Below are positions 35,973 through 45,865 of a stretch of DNA of 64,000 bases, piece after piece. The position numbers were made by a program, and so were the translations under genes. Position 1 is the first letter of the stretch. Each line of letters starts with the position of its first letter. The notes beneath the pieces are model-generated. The model searched no databases. It was given only the letters and a program-made list of their open reading frames with translations, and was not told the origin of the DNA. Source of the DNA: CAWJPW01 sp963844845 (lineage in GTDB: Bacteria > Acidobacteriota > Thermoanaerobaculia > Thermoanaerobaculales > Sulfomarinibacteraceae); the NCBI GenBank assembly GCA_963844845.1, contig CAWJPW010000003.1, forward strand, positions 744,001-808,000. Reading direction: 5' to 3'.

Positions 35973-37573
35973 TGCATGCTCTCCAGGTCGATGGTCAGGA
36001 GCAGGCAGAGCTTCTCGAGGGGCGAGTCGCCTTCGAGGGTGAGTGCGAAGGGCTCGAGCTCGTGCAGCGCCTCGCCGTTGTCACCCTGGAGCTGAACCGC
36101 CACCCGAACCCGACGCAGGCGAGCGAGAATACCCGAGTTGACCCTTTCAGCCACCTTGCGGCGCAGCTCCCGGCGGTGATCGAGATCGCCGGCGAGCAAC
36201 GAGTCGAGGTCCATGGAGGGAGTTGCGGCGACCGCTTTGCGTGGGCTCGGGTTGGCCATCGTGGCCTGCTTGCGCAGCGACTCGAGCTCGGCCAGGATGT
36301 CCATCTGGTTGGACACGTGGACGTGCTTCATGGGCGGCGGCTCCACCTCGGCCGCCTCGGCGTCATCCTGCTCGAACTCCACCTGGAGGTCGGGGTCGCT
36401 CAGCTCTCCTGACTCGGGCTCAGGTGCTGCGACCGCCGCCGGCTCCTCGGGCACACTCTCGGCTTCCCCGACGATGGACTCGCGAGGGACCGGTATTGCG
36501 GCCGTGGCAGCCGCGGCTTCCTCGTCCTCCTCGTCCACGACCATGTCGGCGTCGGTGAGCTCCTCGGGCTCCTCGACAGACGGTGCGACCTCCGCCAGCT
36601 CCTCCTCGCCAATCTCGTGTTCCGCCCCGAGGGGGACGTCAGCGCCATCCTGAGGTTCCTCGTGGTCGGGCAGGTTGGGTGCCGTGACCGCGTCGGGCGG
36701 GGCCCCTGCGCTCTCCTGCGCAGCGGGCTCGGGCGCCGACTCGGGCTCCGGCTCCGGCGGAGATGGCCCCTGTCGAGCGGGAAACGGGATCGCCGGGCTC
36801 CGTCCGACCGTGGCAGCCGCCGGCGGTAGACCGAAGGGGCGCTCGCTTGCCTCGACGTCTACGCCCTCCTCGGCGGCCCGCGCTAGAGCCGCCGCCGAGA
36901 CCGAGGCCGGCGCCCTGGCGCCGCCGGCGCGGGCGGCAGCCGCCGGGACGGGGACTCGCGGCGCCGCGGCAGGTTGGGGCGCGGCCATCCGTCGGCGCAG
37001 CTTCTTGAGCGTGAGCTTGGTGATCTCTTTGAGCGTCTCGAAGACTCCGTCGCCGGTGATCGCCGAGGACTCGTGGAAGGCGAATCGTCCGGCTGCGTTG
37101 AGGTCAGCGTCGAGTTCCTCGAGGCTCAGGATGTTCTTGAGGTCCCGCTTGTTGTACTGCAGCACGACCGGTGTCTCGTCCATGTCGAGGCCGAGCTCGG
37201 CGAGGTTGGTCCGGAGGTTCTTCAGGCTCTCGATGTTGGCTTCGCGCATGGGGCGCTGGGAGTCCGCCACGAACACGACGCCGTCGACGCCCTTGAGCAC
37301 CAGCTTCCTGGTGGTGTTGTAGAACACCTGGCCGGGCACCGTGTAGAGCTGCAGGCGGGTTTTGAAGCCGCCGATGGTGCCCACCTCGATGGGGAGGAGG
37401 TCGAAGAACAGGGTTCGGTCGGACTCGGTCTCCAGCGAGACCATCTCGCCGCGTGAGTTGGGGGAGGTCTTGGCGTAGATGTAGCTCAGGTTGGTGGTCT
37501 TGCCACACAGACCAGGACCGTAGTACACGATCTTGGCCGCCATCTGCATTGTCGCCCAGTTAAAGAAGACCAT
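35969..37573 (-). CDS. MglA-like small GTPase with long C-terminal extension
   Basis: Ras-like GTPase of 534 residues; bare MglA is about 195. Residues 1-200 are the GTPase: P-loop YYGPGLCGKTTNLSYIY, the MglA-specific TVPGQVFYNTTRKLVLKG in place of DxxG, and NKRD in QYNKRDLKN. A 215-residue acidic, Pro/Ala/Glu-rich linker follows, then a folded C-terminal segment of about 120 residues (MDILAELESLRKQA, ERVNSGILARLRRVRVAVQLQ) of unknown family. In myxobacteria MglA sets cell polarity and motility. The overlap with a lytic transglycosylase gene hints at spatial control of wall cleavage. ATG 37573 fits the MglA family start and has GGGGGAG upstream. Confidence 0.88.
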   Translation of the reverse strand: MVFFNWATMQMAAKIVYYGPGLCGKTTNLSYIYAKTSPNSRGEMVSLETESDRTLFFDLLPIEVGTIGGFKTRLQLYTVPGQVFYNTTRKLVLKGVDGVVFVADSQRPMREANIESLKNLRTNLAELGLDMDETPVVLQYNKRDLKNILSLEELDADLNAAGRFAFHESSAITGDGVFETLKEITKLTLKKLRRRMAAPQPAAAPRVPVPAAAARAGGARAPASVSAAALARAAEEGVDVEASERPFGLPPAAATVGRSPAIPFPARQGPSPPEPEPESAPEPAAQESAGAPPDAVTAPNLPDHEEPQDGADVPLGAEHEIGEEELAEVAPSVEEPEELTDADMVVDEEDEEAAAATAAIPVPRESIVGEAESVPEEPAAVAAPEPESGELSDPDLQVEFEQDDAEAAEVEPPPMKHVHVSNQMDILAELESLRKQATMANPSPRKAVAATPSMDLDSLLAGDLDHRRELRRKVAERVNSGILARLRRVRVAVQLQGDNGEALHELEPFALTLEGDSPLEKLCLLLTIDLESMQ

Positions 37574-37633
37574 CCCGAGCAGCTCCCCCGACTGCCCCGA
37601 GGCTAGCACAACGGCCATCGCCGGTCAACGCGT

Positions 37634-38443
37634 TCAGGGGCTGCCAAGCTCCTGTACCACAGCTTTTAGGACAGCACGATAGATCTCCGCGAGGGGGGTC
37701 GGAAGAACCTCGAGATGGCGTTCGACGGTGGCGACATCTCCGCGGGCGATGGGGCCGGTGAGCGCCTCGAGGCGCCGAGCCGCAAGGGCCGCCGCGGTGC
37801 TGGTCTCGAGCAGTGGGGCGAGAGCCGCGGCGGCGGCTCCGGGGGCGAGTCCGCACTGCTCGAGCGCCTGGCGGGCGGCGACGACGAGCACGTGAGTGAG
37901 GTTGCCTGCCACGGCCGCGGCCGCGTGGTAGAGCGGCTTGTCTCCCGGGGCGATGCGCCACGGGTGCATTCCCAGCTGCCGCGCCAGCTCCTCGCCCAGG
38001 GTCACGGCTTCGGGGTCGCCCTCCACGGCACACGCGACGCCCTCCCAGGGGACGGCCCGCTTGCCGAACGGGGGGAAGCTCTGCAGTGGATGCCAGGAGG
38101 CCACTGCGGCGCCGGCCAGGCGGCACGGCGCCAGGATCTCGGCTGGCTCCAGCCCCGAGGTGTGCAGCACCACCGTGCCGGCCAGGGGCTCGTGCGCCAG
38201 GGCAGAAGCCACACCGGCGAGGGCGCGGTCGGGCACCGTCACCAGCACCAGACGCGGTCGTGGCCAGGGCGTTGGGGCGTCCCAACGGTCCCGAGCTGCG
38301 TCGGGTGGGACATCCCAGCCCAGCTCGCCGCCGGGGCGCTCTGCCCGCACCAGGCGGCAGCTCCAGCCCGCCTCGTGCAGGCGGCTCGCCAAGCGCAGAC
38401 CGAGGCGGCCGGGTCCGATGAGCGCGAAACCCTGTGCTGGCAT
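37634..38443 (-). CDS. Rossmann-fold DUF2520 oxidoreductase-like protein
   Basis: Predicted NAD(P)-binding protein of 269 residues. The N-terminus is a dinucleotide fold (FALIGPGRLGLRLASRLHEAGW, GxGxxG-type), followed by LVLVTVPDRALAGVASAL and the family string VLHTSGLEPAEIL, then ASWHPLQSFPPF. The C-terminal helical DUF2520 domain has PLYHAAAAVAGNLTHVLV and RLEALTGPIARGDVATVERHL. This domain pair resembles ketopantoate or pyrroline-carboxylate reductase relatives; the substrate is unknown. It is divergent from hrcA with only 62 bp between; TATTGT on its strand overlaps TACAAT on the other, so the two promoters may share DNA. The GTPase gene follows about 60 bp downstream. Confidence 0.85.
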   Translation of the reverse strand: MPAQGFALIGPGRLGLRLASRLHEAGWSCRLVRAERPGGELGWDVPPDAARDRWDAPTPWPRPRLVLVTVPDRALAGVASALAHEPLAGTVVLHTSGLEPAEILAPCRLAGAAVASWHPLQSFPPFGKRAVPWEGVACAVEGDPEAVTLGEELARQLGMHPWRIAPGDKPLYHAAAAVAGNLTHVLVVAARQALEQCGLAPGAAAAALAPLLETSTAAALAARRLEALTGPIARGDVATVERHLEVLPTPLAEIYRAVLKAVVQELGSP

Positions 38444-38453
38444 AGGCCGATGT

Positions 38454-38459
38454 TACAAT
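38454..38459 (+). promoter_or_regulatory. Candidate -10 box of the hrcA operon; no CIRCE
   Basis: TACAAT lies 47 bases before the hrcA start. The 62-bp gap contains no CIRCE operator (TTAGCACTC-N9-GAGTGCTAA) or obvious degenerate copy, and no good -35 box. Confidence 0.35.
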
Positions 38460-38505
38460 AGGCGCGGCCGCACGGATGTGGCGGAATTCGTAGGAGATAG
38501 GAACC

Positions 38506-39558
38506 ATGCAGCTGAGCAGGCGAGAGTTAGCTGTGCTCAGGGAGGTCGTCCGGCTGCACATCGCCGGAGGCGAGCCCGTGTCGTCGCGTCAGGTGGCGCG
38601 GCAGTCGGGGCTGGGTCTGTCTCCTGCGACGCTTCGCAACGTCATGTCCGACCTCGAGGAGGCCGGCTGGCTCGTGCGGCCACACCCCTCGGCGGGCTGT
38701 GTGCCGTCCGACCAGAGCCTCCGGCTGTACGTGGACGCCGGCGCCCGGGGCGGAATGCTGCCCAAGTCGGTGCAGCGTCGGCTCAGCGCGCGGATCGAGG
38801 CGACAAGGCGGGAGCTGGTCGAGGACATGGAGTGGGTGGCGCGTCTGGTGGCCGAGGTGACGCGCGAAGCTGGGGTTGCCGTGCGCCCGTTGGGCGAGGA
38901 TCAGCGGCTCGAAGCGGTCTCGCTGGTGAGCCTCGGGGGCGAGCGCGTCCTGGCCGTGGTCATCACCTCGGTGGGGGCGGTGGAGCGCCGGGTTCTCGAG
39001 CTCGACGAGGAGTTCGACGATGCCCAACTGCAGGAGGTGGCCAATCTCCTCAACCGTCGGTACCATGGCGTTTCCCTTCGCGACGCCACGGCCGAGCTGG
39101 AGGCCGTGCTAGCCGGTGACGTCGTTGCCGACGAGACCGGCCGGGTGTTGAGGTGCGCCGCGAAGGTGGGTGACGGCCTCTTCCGCTGTTCCGCGGGAGG
39201 TGTCGAGGTGCTCGTGGCGGGGGCCGAGAACCTCCTCCAGTCGGCCGACTTCACCGAGGTTGGCCGAGTCCGCTCGCTGGTGAGCGCGCTCCAGGACCGC
39301 GGGCGAATTGCCGGCGAGCTGCAGCGGTTGCTAGACGATGAGAGAGCGCGGGTGGTAATCGGCGGGGAGTCCGAGGTCACCGCAGCGGCGAACCTGGGGA
39401 TGGTGGCGGCCCTCTTCTTTCACGAGGGTGAGCGGGTCGGTGCTGTGGGTGTCGTTGGGCCACGACGAATGGACTACCTCAAGATCGTGCCGATGGTCGA
39501 GTTCATCGGCGATACGTTGACCAAGATGCTGGATGAGTCGGGAGCGAACCATGTCTGA
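38506..39558 (+). CDS. hrcA: Heat-inducible transcription repressor HrcA
   Basis: Repressor of chaperone genes, 350 residues. The winged-helix N-terminus matches the family: SRRELAVLREVVRLHIAGGE, PVSSRQVARQSGLGLSPATL, RNVMSDLEEAGWLVRPHPSAG. The usual SAGRIPTDKGYR is SAGCVPSDQSLR here. The GAF-like core continues with LVSLGGERVLAVVITSVGAVE and ends with GVVGPRRMDYLKIVPMVEFIG and a short helix. It is first of six overlapping genes hrcA-grpE-dnaK-dnaJ-prmA-rsmE, a gene order known from Gram-positive and some other bacteria. It overlaps grpE by 8 bp. ATG 38506 has GGAGAT nearby. HrcA normally binds CIRCE, which I cannot find here. Confidence 0.93.
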   Translation: MQLSRRELAVLREVVRLHIAGGEPVSSRQVARQSGLGLSPATLRNVMSDLEEAGWLVRPHPSAGCVPSDQSLRLYVDAGARGGMLPKSVQRRLSARIEATRRELVEDMEWVARLVAEVTREAGVAVRPLGEDQRLEAVSLVSLGGERVLAVVITSVGAVERRVLELDEEFDDAQLQEVANLLNRRYHGVSLRDATAELEAVLAGDVVADETGRVLRCAAKVGDGLFRCSAGGVEVLVAGAENLLQSADFTEVGRVRSLVSALQDRGRIAGELQRLLDDERARVVIGGESEVTAAANLGMVAALFFHEGERVGAVGVVGPRRMDYLKIVPMVEFIGDTLTKMLDESGANHV

Positions 39559-40170
39559 CGAGTTGAACGACGACGGCAAGGCGCCGGAGGTGGCGGCGGA
39601 CGCGGCGGAGCGGCGGGTCGAGGCCGTTGCTCGGGAAGAAGGTGAGGACGAGACGGCGGCCGGGGCCGAGGTCACAGTGCTCGAGGAGATGGATCGCCTC
39701 AGGGTTGAGTTCGAGCACCTACGTGAGATGTACCTCCGGAAGCTCGCCGAGTTCGACAACTTCCGCAAGAGGACCGAGCGCGAGCGGCAGGAGATGGAGC
39801 GCCGCGCAGGCGAGCGCCTCGTGGGGGCGGTGGTGCCGGTGCTCGACAACTTCGATCGTGCCCTCCAGCACGGCGAGGCGAGCGAGCCGGCGGCGTTCCG
39901 GCGGGGTGTGGAGATGATCGCCAAGCAGCTGTGGGATGTTCTCCAGCGGGAGGGTATGGCGGTCCTCGACCCGGCTGACGAGGTGTTCGACCCCGAGCTG
40001 CACGAAGCGGTGGCCCGGGTGGAGGACTCCGACCACGCTCCCGGCACCGTTGTCCACGTGATGGCCAAGGGCTACCTGCTTGGCGGCCGGCTCATCCGAC
40101 CGGCCATGGTGGCAGTGGCCGTCGAGCCCAGCCCAGTGGTACAGGCCGAAACGGCCGGGGAGCAGGACAG

Positions 40171-40174
<4 letters not shown>
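39551..40174 (+). CDS. grpE: Nucleotide exchange factor GrpE
   Basis: Co-chaperone that swaps ADP for ATP on DnaK, 207 residues. An acidic, low-complexity N-terminus (1-50) leads to a long dimerising coiled coil with LREMYLRKLAEFDNFRKRTE and RERQEMERRAGERLVGAVVP, then VLDNFDRALQHGEA. The beta-domain that contacts DnaK ends with EVFDPELHEAVARVEDSDH and GTVVHVMAKGYLLGGRLIRP, the family signature. ATG 39551 lies inside the last eight bases of hrcA, and its own stop overlaps the dnaK start by 4 bp. The order and overlap imply strict co-expression with DnaK. Confidence 0.94.
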
Positions 40175-42048
<1,874 letters not shown>

Positions 42049-42064
42049 GGAGCGGGCTCAGAAC

Positions 42065-43204
42065 ATGGCAACTGGGACGAAGCGTGACTATTACGAGGTG
42101 CTCGGCGTCGGCCGTGATGCCTCGGTGGACGAGATCAAGAAGGCGTATCGCCGGCTGGCGGTTCAGTTTCACCCCGATCGCAACCCCGACGACTCCGATG
42201 CCGAGGAGCGCTTCAAGGAGGGGTCCGAGGCATACGCGGTCCTCTCCGACGCCGACAAGCGGGGCCGCTATGACCGTTTCGGGCACCAGGGTGTCGACGG
42301 AACCCCTTTCACCGGTTTCGACCCCAATACCTTCGTGGACTTCGCCGACATCCTCGGCGACCTCTTCGGGTTCGGTGATCTGTTTGGCATGCGTCGGCGA
42401 GGAGGTGGGATGGGCGCGCAGCGGGGCAGTGACCTCCGCTACACCCTCTCCCTCAGCCTCGAAGAGGCGGCCAGAGGGGTGACCAAGGCGATTCGCATCC
42501 CCCGGCAGGAGACCTGCGAGGCGTGTCACGGCAGCGGTGCCGAGGGTGGTGCCGCTCCTGAGAGCTGCCGCACCTGCGGCGGCCGGGGCCAGGTGGCGTT
42601 CCGCCGTGGCTTTCTCACCGTGGCGCAGACCTGCCCGGCGTGTGGCGGGCGCGGGCAGGTCGTCAGCGACCCGTGTCGGGCATGTCACGGAAGAGGACGG
42701 GTCGAGGACGACGTGAGCCTCGAGGTGAAGGTGCCTGCGGGGGTCGACACTGGCATGCGCCTGCGACTCGCCGGCGAGGGCGAGGCCGGCGCCCGGGGTG
42801 GCAGCTCGGGCGACCTCTACGTCGTACTCGCGGTCCAGCCCGACAAGACCTTCACCCGCGACGGGGCCGATCTGCACACCGTGCTCCCGGTAAGTGTCTA
42901 CCAGGCCATCCTGGGGGCCGGCCGTACAGTGCACACGGTGTTGGGTGAGGAGGAGGAGGTCGAGGTGCCGCCGGGGTCCCAGCCCGACGACGTGCTGCGT
43001 TTGCGGGGTGCCGGCATGCCCGAGCTGGACAGCCAGCGGCGCGGCGATCTCTTCCTGCACATCCGCGTGGTGATCCCGCGCCGCCTCTCGGGTGAGGAGC
43101 GGCGCCTCGTGGAGGAGGCCGCGGAGCTGGCGGGGGAGGGGGACCTCGGTGTCGATGAGAGCTTCCTCCAGCGGCTCAAGCGGCGCCTCGGCACCGACGG
43201 GTGA
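42065..43204 (+). CDS. dnaJ: Chaperone DnaJ (Hsp40)
   Basis: J-protein that loads substrates onto DnaK and stimulates its ATPase, 379 residues. J domain 5-70: RDYYEVLGVGRDASVDEIKK with HPD in VQFHPDRNPDD. A Gly/Phe-rich segment (GFDPNTFVDFADILGDLFGFG) leads to four zinc-binding CxxCxGxG repeats: CEACHGSG, CRTCGGRG, CPACGGRG and CRACHGRG. The C-terminal substrate domains follow (VEDDVSLEVKVPAGVDTGMR). ATG 42065 is preferred because DnaJ proteins start close to the J domain; ATG 42041, overlapping the dnaK stop, would add eight residues. prmA follows 7 bp after the stop. Confidence 0.95.
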   Translation: MATGTKRDYYEVLGVGRDASVDEIKKAYRRLAVQFHPDRNPDDSDAEERFKEGSEAYAVLSDADKRGRYDRFGHQGVDGTPFTGFDPNTFVDFADILGDLFGFGDLFGMRRRGGGMGAQRGSDLRYTLSLSLEEAARGVTKAIRIPRQETCEACHGSGAEGGAAPESCRTCGGRGQVAFRRGFLTVAQTCPACGGRGQVVSDPCRACHGRGRVEDDVSLEVKVPAGVDTGMRLRLAGEGEAGARGGSSGDLYVVLAVQPDKTFTRDGADLHTVLPVSVYQAILGAGRTVHTVLGEEEEVEVPPGSQPDDVLRLRGAGMPELDSQRRGDLFLHIRVVIPRRLSGEERRLVEEAAELAGEGDLGVDESFLQRLKRRLGTDG

Positions 43205-43211
43205 TGCCGGC

Positions 43212-44072
43212 ATGCGGGCACCCGGTCCGCACTACCTCACCCTGACGGCTCTGATCCCTGCTGCGATGGAGGAGGAGCTCGCCGCGCTCCTCGCCGAGTG
43301 GCCCGTGCTGGGCAGCGAGGTGAGGCCCGAAGGCGTGGCGGCCGTGCGAGCCATCGTCTACCTCGAAGCCGAGCAGACCGCTGCTGCCGAGCTGCTCGCC
43401 GAGCACCTCGCCGAGCTCGGTGCGGCTGCGGTCGCGCGCGGTACTCTCACCGGCCAGGACTGGCTGGCGCCGTACCGGGATCGGGTGCGTCCGTTTCCCC
43501 TTGGTCGCACCTGGTGGATCGATCCCCATCCCGAGAGCCCGACGCTGGCGCCTTCGGGCCGGCTCCGCCTCGTGGTGGAGCCGCGCATGGCGTTCGGCAG
43601 CGGCTCGCACGAGTCGACCCAGCTTCTCCTTCTGGAGATGGAGGACGCCCCGCCCGTGGGGCTCCGGGTCCTCGACGTGGGTACGGGATCGGGGATTCTG
43701 GCCTTCGCCGCGCTGGCGTTGGGCGCAACTTCGGTGGTGGCCCTCGACATCGACTCTGCGGCAGTGTGGGTGGCGCGCGAGACCGCCGCCCTGCAGCAGG
43801 GGATCGCGCGGCCACTCCTCGTGGCCGGTCCGGTGGCGGCGCTGGGGCGCGTGCGCTTCCCCCTCGTGCTCTGCAACATGCTCCCCGAGCACTTCAGCCC
43901 GGTTCTGCCAACGCTCGCCAGGCTGCTTGCACCCGGCGGCAGGCTGCTGCTCTCCGGACTACTCGCGAGCCAGGCCCGGGCAGTGGCCGTGCTAGTGGCC
44001 GAGGTGGGCCTGGCCGTGGTCGCCCGGCGACGTCTCGGTGAGTGGCAGAGCCTGGGGGTCGTTCATGGCTGA
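43212..44072 (+). CDS. prmA: Ribosomal protein L11 methyltransferase PrmA
   Basis: SAM-dependent enzyme that methylates ribosomal protein L11, 286 residues. The N-terminal L11-recognition domain is about 1-100 (HYLTLTALIPAAMEEELAAL). The methyltransferase domain has family text before motif I, MAFGSGSHESTQLLLLEM, then motif I RVLDVGTGSGILAFAAL, the acidic SAM ribose ligand in VVALDIDSAAV, and the post-motif LVLCNMLPEHFSPVLP in place of NILA. ATG 43212 lies 7 bp after the dnaJ stop; a longer frame exists only inside dnaJ. It overlaps rsmE by 8 bp. PrmA beside DnaJ is a conserved arrangement in several phyla. Confidence 0.9.
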   Translation: MRAPGPHYLTLTALIPAAMEEELAALLAEWPVLGSEVRPEGVAAVRAIVYLEAEQTAAAELLAEHLAELGAAAVARGTLTGQDWLAPYRDRVRPFPLGRTWWIDPHPESPTLAPSGRLRLVVEPRMAFGSGSHESTQLLLLEMEDAPPVGLRVLDVGTGSGILAFAALALGATSVVALDIDSAAVWVARETAALQQGIARPLLVAGPVAALGRVRFPLVLCNMLPEHFSPVLPTLARLLAPGGRLLLSGLLASQARAVAVLVAEVGLAVVARRRLGEWQSLGVVHG

Positions 44073-44784
44073 TCCGTGGCTGCTCGCCCCGAGGGGCACG
44101 CTGCAGGCTGGGGCCCACGTTATCTTGGACCCCGGCGAGGCGCGTCACCTCACCCGGGTACTGCGCCGCTCGGCGGGACAGCCCGTTGTGCTTACTGATG
44201 GGGCCGGGACCGTGGCCAACGGGACGCTGTACGAGAGCGGCCGTGGTCGTTTCGAGGCCGAGGTCACGACCGTCCAGGCCGCGCCGCCGTTGCCCGCCGC
44301 GGTCACCCTTGCCCTGGGGGTGCTGCACACCGGGGCCATGGACGTGGCGGTGCAGAAGGCGGTGGAGGTCGGCGTGGCGGCCGTCGTGCCGGTGCTGTGC
44401 GAGCGCTCGCAGCTGGCCAGACGGGCGGCGGCGGGGCGGCGGTCACACTGGCAGCGGGTTGCTGACCAGGCCCTGAAGCAGTGCCGAAGGGCGTGGGCCC
44501 TGACCGTGACCGAGCCGGTCTCACTGGCTGAGGTGGTGGCGGGGACCCCGCCTGGTGAGGGGATTGTGGCGGATCCCGAGGGCGACCTTGTCTCCGGGCT
44601 TCCGGCGATTGACGCACCGGTGCTTCTGGTGGGCCCCGAAGGCGGGCTCGCCGGCGCCGAGGAGGAGCTCGTGGCGGAGGCGGGCTGGCACCGTCTTACC
44701 CTCGGCCCCTTCGTGCTCCGCGCCGAGACCGCGGCGGTAGTGGGTGCGGCCCTGCTTGTGGGTCGTAGGTGGCAACGGGGGTAG
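44065..44784 (+). CDS. rsmE: 16S rRNA (uridine-1498-N3) methyltransferase RsmE
   Basis: SPOUT-class enzyme that methylates U1498 of 16S rRNA, 239 residues. The N-terminal PUA-like domain contains HVILDPGEARHLTRVLRRSAG and GQPVVLTDGAG. The knotted SAM-binding domain has AMDVAVQKAVEVGVAAVVPV, RWxRV-like HWQRVADQALKQCRR, VLLVGPEGGLAGAEEELV and LGPFVLRAETAAVVGAALL, the family signature. It begins inside the last eight bases of prmA and closes the chaperone operon. The 157 bp that follow hold the CTAG-bounded repeat and a long palindrome, which probably terminates the operon. Confidence 0.92.
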   Translation: MADPWLLAPRGTLQAGAHVILDPGEARHLTRVLRRSAGQPVVLTDGAGTVANGTLYESGRGRFEAEVTTVQAAPPLPAAVTLALGVLHTGAMDVAVQKAVEVGVAAVVPVLCERSQLARRAAAGRRSHWQRVADQALKQCRRAWALTVTEPVSLAEVVAGTPPGEGIVADPEGDLVSGLPAIDAPVLLVGPEGGLAGAEEELVAEAGWHRLTLGPFVLRAETAAVVGAALLVGRRWQRG

Positions 44785-44857
44785 CGTGAGCCTCGGGTCC
44801 GGTTTGGAGGATCCCAACGGACTATCTGCTGGTCATCGCGGCCCCTGGCTGCGCGAG

Positions 44858-44889
44858 TAGCACACAGGACTTCCCAAACAGGACACTAG
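44858..44889 (-). repeat. 32-bp CTAG-ended repeat, copy 1
   Basis: Read on the minus strand this begins CTAGTGTCCTGTTTGGGAAG and ends TGTGCTA. It matches 29 of 32 bases of the copy at 60589-60620, including the first 20 without change. Its CTAG end (44886-44889) is also the outer end of the palindrome at 44886-44945. Confidence 0.8.
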
Positions 44890-44945
44890 CCTGCATTTCT
44901 CACCAGGGGCGCCGCCGCAGCCAACTGGTGAGAAGTGCAGGCTAG
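44886..44945. repeat. 60-bp palindromic element (21-bp arms)
   Basis: Arms at 44886-44906 and 44925-44945 pair over 21 bases with one G-T mismatch, around an 18-base loop; both outer ends are CTAG. The right-hand CTAG provides the TAG stop of the epimerase gene (44942-44944). It may end transcription from both the chaperone operon and the epimerase gene, and it resembles a REP or MITE-like unit. Confidence 0.8.
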
Positions 44946-45865
44946 CCGGCGCGGAACCAGTCCGCCGTGCGGGCCAGACCGTCGGCGAGGGTGGTCTCCA
45001 CCCGGACGCCGAGCCGCTGCTCGAGGCGCCGTGAAGCAATGCTCGAGCGCCGCTGCTCGCCAGGCTTGGCGGGGCCGTGGGGTGCGTCGGGGCCTCCTCC
45101 CATGGCGCGCCGGATCCGCTCGTAAAGGGTGTTGACGTCGGTCTCGACGCCCGTCCCCACGTTGTACACCGCAAACCCGCCGTGGCCCAGCGCGGCGAGG
45201 TTGGCCTGCACCACGTCGCCCACGAACACGTAATCCCGGGTCTGGCCGCCGTCACCGTTGATCATCGGCGTGGCGCCTGCAAGGATGCGGTTCATGAAGA
45301 TTGCCACCACCCCCGCCTCACCGTGGGGGTTCTGGCGCGGGCCATAGACGTTGGCGTAGCGCAGACAGGTGACGTCGAGCCCGTACTGTCGGTGGAAGTA
45401 GTAGAGGTAACGCTCGCCCGCGAGCTTCGACACACCGTAGGGTGAGAGGGGTCGCTGTGGGTGATCCTCGTCCGCCGGGAAGGTCTCCTGGTCACCGTAG
45501 ATCGCGCCGCCGGTGGAGGCGAACACCACCTGCCGCAGGCTGCCCCGGCGGCCCGCTTCGAGCAGGTTGAGAAATCCCCCCACGTTGACGTCGGCGTCGA
45601 ATCGGGGGTCCTCCACCGAGCGCCGGACGTCCATCTGCGCCGCGTGGTGGACCAGCACCTCGATGCCCTCGTCGCGCAACAGCGCGGCGGCTGCGGGGCT
45701 GCGGATGTCGAGCACCTTGAGCCGCGCCTCAGCGGGTGCGTTCTCCTTGCGGCCGCTGGACAGGTCGTCCACAATCAGGACGCGGTTGCCGGCGGCGAGC
45801 AGCGCCTCTGCGACATGGCTGCCGATGAACCCGGCGCCGCCGGTGACGCAGATGTTGAGGCCCAT
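44942..45865 (-). CDS. NAD-dependent NDP-sugar epimerase (GalE-like SDR)
   Basis: Extended short-chain dehydrogenase of 307 residues acting on a nucleotide sugar, probably UDP-glucose/galactose type. N-terminal NAD fold NICVTGGAGFIGSHVAEALL (GxxGxxG), VHHAAQMDVRRSVEDP, the catalytic Ser region VFASTGGAIYGD, and the active-site pair SPYGVSKLAGERYLYY (YxxxK). Downstream family text: LRYANVYGPRQNPHGEAGVV, INGDGGQTRDYVFVGDVVQA and VYNVGTGVETDVNTLY. GGGGAG lies six bases before ATG 45865. Its start codon overlaps that of the divergent DNA glycosylase gene, and its stop codon lies in the palindromic element. Precise sugar substrate is not known. Confidence 0.88.
   Translation of the reverse strand: MGLNICVTGGAGFIGSHVAEALLAAGNRVLIVDDLSSGRKENAPAEARLKVLDIRSPAAAALLRDEGIEVLVHHAAQMDVRRSVEDPRFDADVNVGGFLNLLEAGRRGSLRQVVFASTGGAIYGDQETFPADEDHPQRPLSPYGVSKLAGERYLYYFHRQYGLDVTCLRYANVYGPRQNPHGEAGVVAIFMNRILAGATPMINGDGGQTRDYVFVGDVVQANLAALGHGGFAVYNVGTGVETDVNTLYERIRRAMGGGPDAPHGPAKPGEQRRSSIASRRLEQRLGVRVETTLADGLARTADWFRAG

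Noticed and set aside
38444..38505. CIRCE operator before hrcA
   Set aside because: Searched by eye for TTAGCACTC and GAGTGCTAA halves; neither half is present.
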